From assembly GCA_964612735.1 (NCBI GenBank), contig CAZTEB010000044.1:1-7230 (forward strand): 7,230 nucleotides of DNA. The letters run 5' to 3'. This document shows positions 6,407-7,230 of the stretch, one piece after another (the first letter of the stretch is position 1; each line of letters opens with the position of its first letter). The stretch is from CAZTEB01 sp964612735 (GTDB lineage Bacteria; Patescibacteriota; Microgenomatia; UBA1400; PJMF01). Below the pieces are notes generated by a model. It was not told where the DNA came from, searched no databases, and worked only from the letters and a program-made list of their open reading frames with translations. Made by a program: the position numbers and the translations under genes.

Positions 6407-6628
6407 TTACGCAGCTTGCTGAGTATTTTGCCAGTGCGTCGTAACGCCAGCTTTTTTAAGCTGTCTGAGCACTTTGGTCGGCACTCGCATTCGCTGCTTC
6501 ACACCATCAACTATGACCGTCACGGTGTGCAGATTGTACTTAAACCTGCGCTTAGAACGGTTCTTGGCGTGAGATACCTTGTTACCGACATGTGCGGTGC
6601 GAGGATACTTGAGTGAAAACTTTGCCAT
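6407..6628 (-). CDS. rpmB: 50S ribosomal protein L28
   Basis: 73 residues of a basic ribosomal large-subunit protein. The conserved block VGNKVSHAKNRSKRRFKYNLHTV (14-36) is the L28 hallmark, followed by the beta segment VTVIVDGVKQRMRVPTKVLRQLKKAGV. The N-terminus lacks the Cys and TGK residues of zinc-binding L28 proteins and has no cysteine at all, so it is a zinc-free form. The gene points against fmt, with 39 bases between the two stop codons, and diverges from the response regulator, so it is probably monocistronic. The ATG is nine bases from a TACAAT -10 with an extended TG, and has no Shine-Dalgarno sequence. Stop is TAA, followed on this strand by a T-rich stretch. Confidence 0.95.
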   Translation of the reverse strand: MAKFSLKYPRTAHVGNKVSHAKNRSKRRFKYNLHTVTVIVDGVKQRMRVPTKVLRQLKKAGVTTHWQNTQQAA

Positions 6629-6637
6629 AAGGGGTGT

Positions 6638-6666
6638 ATTGTATCATGATTTCTAGTGTTTTCGAA
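6638..6666 (-). promoter_or_regulatory. rpmB promoter with extended -10
   Basis: On the minus strand TGA-TACAAT (6646-6638) forms an extended -10 (TGnTATAAT-like, 5/6 in the hexamer). The sequence 17 bases upstream, TTCGAA (6666-6661), is only a 3/6 match to the -35 consensus; an extended -10 can tolerate that. The -10 ends nine bases before ATG 6628, predicting a leader of about 0-4 bases. Confidence 0.5.
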
Positions 6667-6712
6667 TAGACCGTGCCCAGTTGCTACTAAAAACATACAC
6701 AGTATAAACACA

Positions 6713-6741
6713 TTGCTCCCTACATATTCACAACGTATAAC
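6713..6741 (+). promoter_or_regulatory. Promoter of the response regulator gene
   Basis: TTGCTC (6713-6718) and TATAAC (6736-6741, 5/6) are separated by exactly 17 bases. The -10 ends eight bases before ATG 6750, so initiation near 6748-6750 is predicted. An in-frame GTG at 6744 would lie only two bases after the -10, upstream of the expected transcript start. This promoter therefore decides the start codon. Confidence 0.5.
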
Positions 6742-6749
6742 TAGTGGAG

Positions 6750-7097
6750 ATGCCAACTATCTTAATAGTAGAAGACGAAAAAACACTCAACAAAGCACTT
6801 GTGGCGAAGCTTAAAAAAGCTGGTTACACCACTAAGTCCGCGTATACTGGCAAGCAGGGACTTGAGGCGCTCTCAAGCCAAAGTATTGACTTAGTACTCC
6901 TCGATGTCGTTATGCCAGAAATGGACGGTATAGAAATGATATATGAATGGCATCAAAAAAACGGCGTGGATATCCCAATCATCATCCTCACCAACCAAGA
7001 CAGCGTTGCGTATCAGAAAGCTGTCAGCAAAGTCTTTCCCAAGTCAAAGACTGATTTAGACCAGGTCGTCAACGCAGTGACAAGTTTACTCAACTGA
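6750..7097 (+). CDS. Single-domain response regulator (receiver domain only)
   Basis: 115 residues forming a CheY-like receiver with no output domain. The acidic pocket is Glu8-Asp9-Glu10 (ILIVEDE), the phosphoacceptor is Asp52 (LVLLDVVMPEMDG), the switch Thr is Thr81 (IIILTN), and the conserved Lys is probably Lys98 in FPKSKTD. The usual Pro after that Lys is Ser. The region between Thr81 and Lys98 is several residues shorter than in typical receivers and lacks the GADxYL segment, so the alpha4-beta5 face, the usual partner-binding and dimer surface, is atypical. Output could be protein-protein interaction; no histidine kinase is in the window. ATG 6750 is chosen over GTG 6744 because of the promoter position. 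A GGAG sits directly against the ATG with no spacing, so it cannot act as a normal ribosome site. Stop is TGA. Confidence 0.9.
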   Translation: MPTILIVEDEKTLNKALVAKLKKAGYTTKSAYTGKQGLEALSSQSIDLVLLDVVMPEMDGIEMIYEWHQKNGVDIPIIILTNQDSVAYQKAVSKVFPKSKTDLDQVVNAVTSLLN

Positions 7098-7113
7098 TCT
7101 AATACCGTATACT
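7085..7113 (+). promoter_or_regulatory. Candidate promoter for the M50 protease gene
   Basis: TTTACT (7085-7090, 4/6) and TATACT (7108-7113, 5/6) are separated by 17 bases. The -35 lies inside the last codons of the response regulator. The -10 ends nine bases before ATG 7123, predicting a leader of a few bases at most. The gene may also be read through from the receiver promoter. Confidence 0.45.
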
Positions 7114-7122
7114 CTACTCTCA

Positions 7123-7230
7123 ATGTTGATAGACTTACTTTTTACCAACCCGATTGGCTTCATCATTCTGGCAGTTGGCATTCTACTCGCCATTACGATC
7201 CACGAGTTTGCCCATGCTTGGGTAGCTGAC
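7123..7230 (+). CDS. Site-2-protease-like M50 zinc metalloprotease, N-terminal fragment
   Basis: Only the first 36 residues are in the window; the gene continues past the right edge. A hydrophobic first membrane segment (about 11-26) runs straight into HEFAH at 27-31, followed by AWVAD. HExxH embedded at the end of a membrane helix is the zinc-binding signature of peptidase family M50 (site-2 protease-like), with His27 and His31 as ligands and Glu28 as the catalytic base. Such enzymes cleave substrates within the membrane. The HEFAHAW form resembles the small M50 proteins common in bacteria lacking a PDZ domain, rather than RseP (inference). The second zinc-ligand motif is outside. The ATG lies 25 bases after the receiver stop and nine bases after a TATACT -10, with no Shine-Dalgarno sequence. 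Confidence 0.88.
   Translation, partial: MLIDLLFTNPIGFIILAVGILLAITIHEFAHAWVAD

Noticed and set aside
6368..6420. Possible bidirectional terminator between fmt and rpmB
   Set aside because: The only stem seen is CAGC-TT-GCTG at 6412-6421 with a two-base loop. Although rpmB is followed by a T-rich stretch on its strand, no stable stem precedes it.
6448..6463. Perfect hairpin CAGCTT-TTTT-AAGCTG that could be a terminator
   Set aside because: It lies inside rpmB and encodes the conserved QLKKAG segment. The near-identical string at 6808-6823 in the receiver gene encodes LKKAG too, so the match is a coding coincidence. The A-run is also not in the frame needed for a dnaX-type slippery site.
6744..6749. 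GTG at 6744 as start of the response regulator
   Set aside because: It lies two bases after the -10 element and upstream of the expected transcript start. ATG 6750 gives the normal receiver N-terminus.
453..7097. UGA recoded as glycine (code 25), as in some Patescibacteria
   Set aside because: TGA ends the mreB-like and receiver genes at family-typical lengths, and no in-frame TGA interrupts conserved domains.

Overview
The window looks like a gene-dense piece of a Patescibacteria (Candidate Phyla Radiation) chromosome. The grounds are the kind of proteins present: a membrane glycan ligase fused to TPRs with a GQPNWLAAY motif, a small acidic protein resembling DUF5663, a stand-alone receiver with KS instead of KP, and a divergent MreB. 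Intergenic gaps are short and there are almost no Shine-Dalgarno sequences. Base composition is moderate. TGA is used as a stop (the mreB-like gene and the receiver gene end in TGA at family-typical lengths), so code 11 fits and code 25 does not. I cannot place the lineage more precisely. No mobile element, tRNA, rRNA or CRISPR array was seen, and no gene-free stretch exceeds about 125 bases.

Left part (1-2397, minus strand): a small acidic, mostly disordered protein (DUF5663-like), then a divergent MreB-like actin-fold protein, then MreC running off the left edge. The mreB-mreC order with a 12-base gap is the classic cell-shape cluster, but the MreB member seems to have lost the glycine and acidic residues that bind and hydrolyse ATP.

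Middle (2522-6367, plus strand): a 738-residue O-antigen-ligase-like membrane protein with C-terminal TPRs, followed closely by peptide deformylase (def) and methionyl-tRNA formyltransferase (fmt). Fmt adds the formyl group to initiator Met-tRNA and Def removes it from the finished nascent chain, so the two genes form a natural pair (5-base gap). The ligase gene probably shares their transcript.

Right part (6407-7230): rpmB (ribosomal protein L28, minus strand) converges on fmt and diverges from a single-domain response regulator. The receiver is followed by the N-terminus of a site-2-protease-like M50 zinc protease cut by the right edge.

The most coherent cross-window signal is regulatory. 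At the ligase, rpmB, receiver and M50 genes, and weakly at the DUF5663-like gene, a -10-like hexamer lies only 6-9 bases before the start codon, often with a -35-like hexamer 17 bases further up. This predicts leaderless or nearly leaderless mRNAs and also decides between alternative start codons. The most unusual protein is the MreB-like one.
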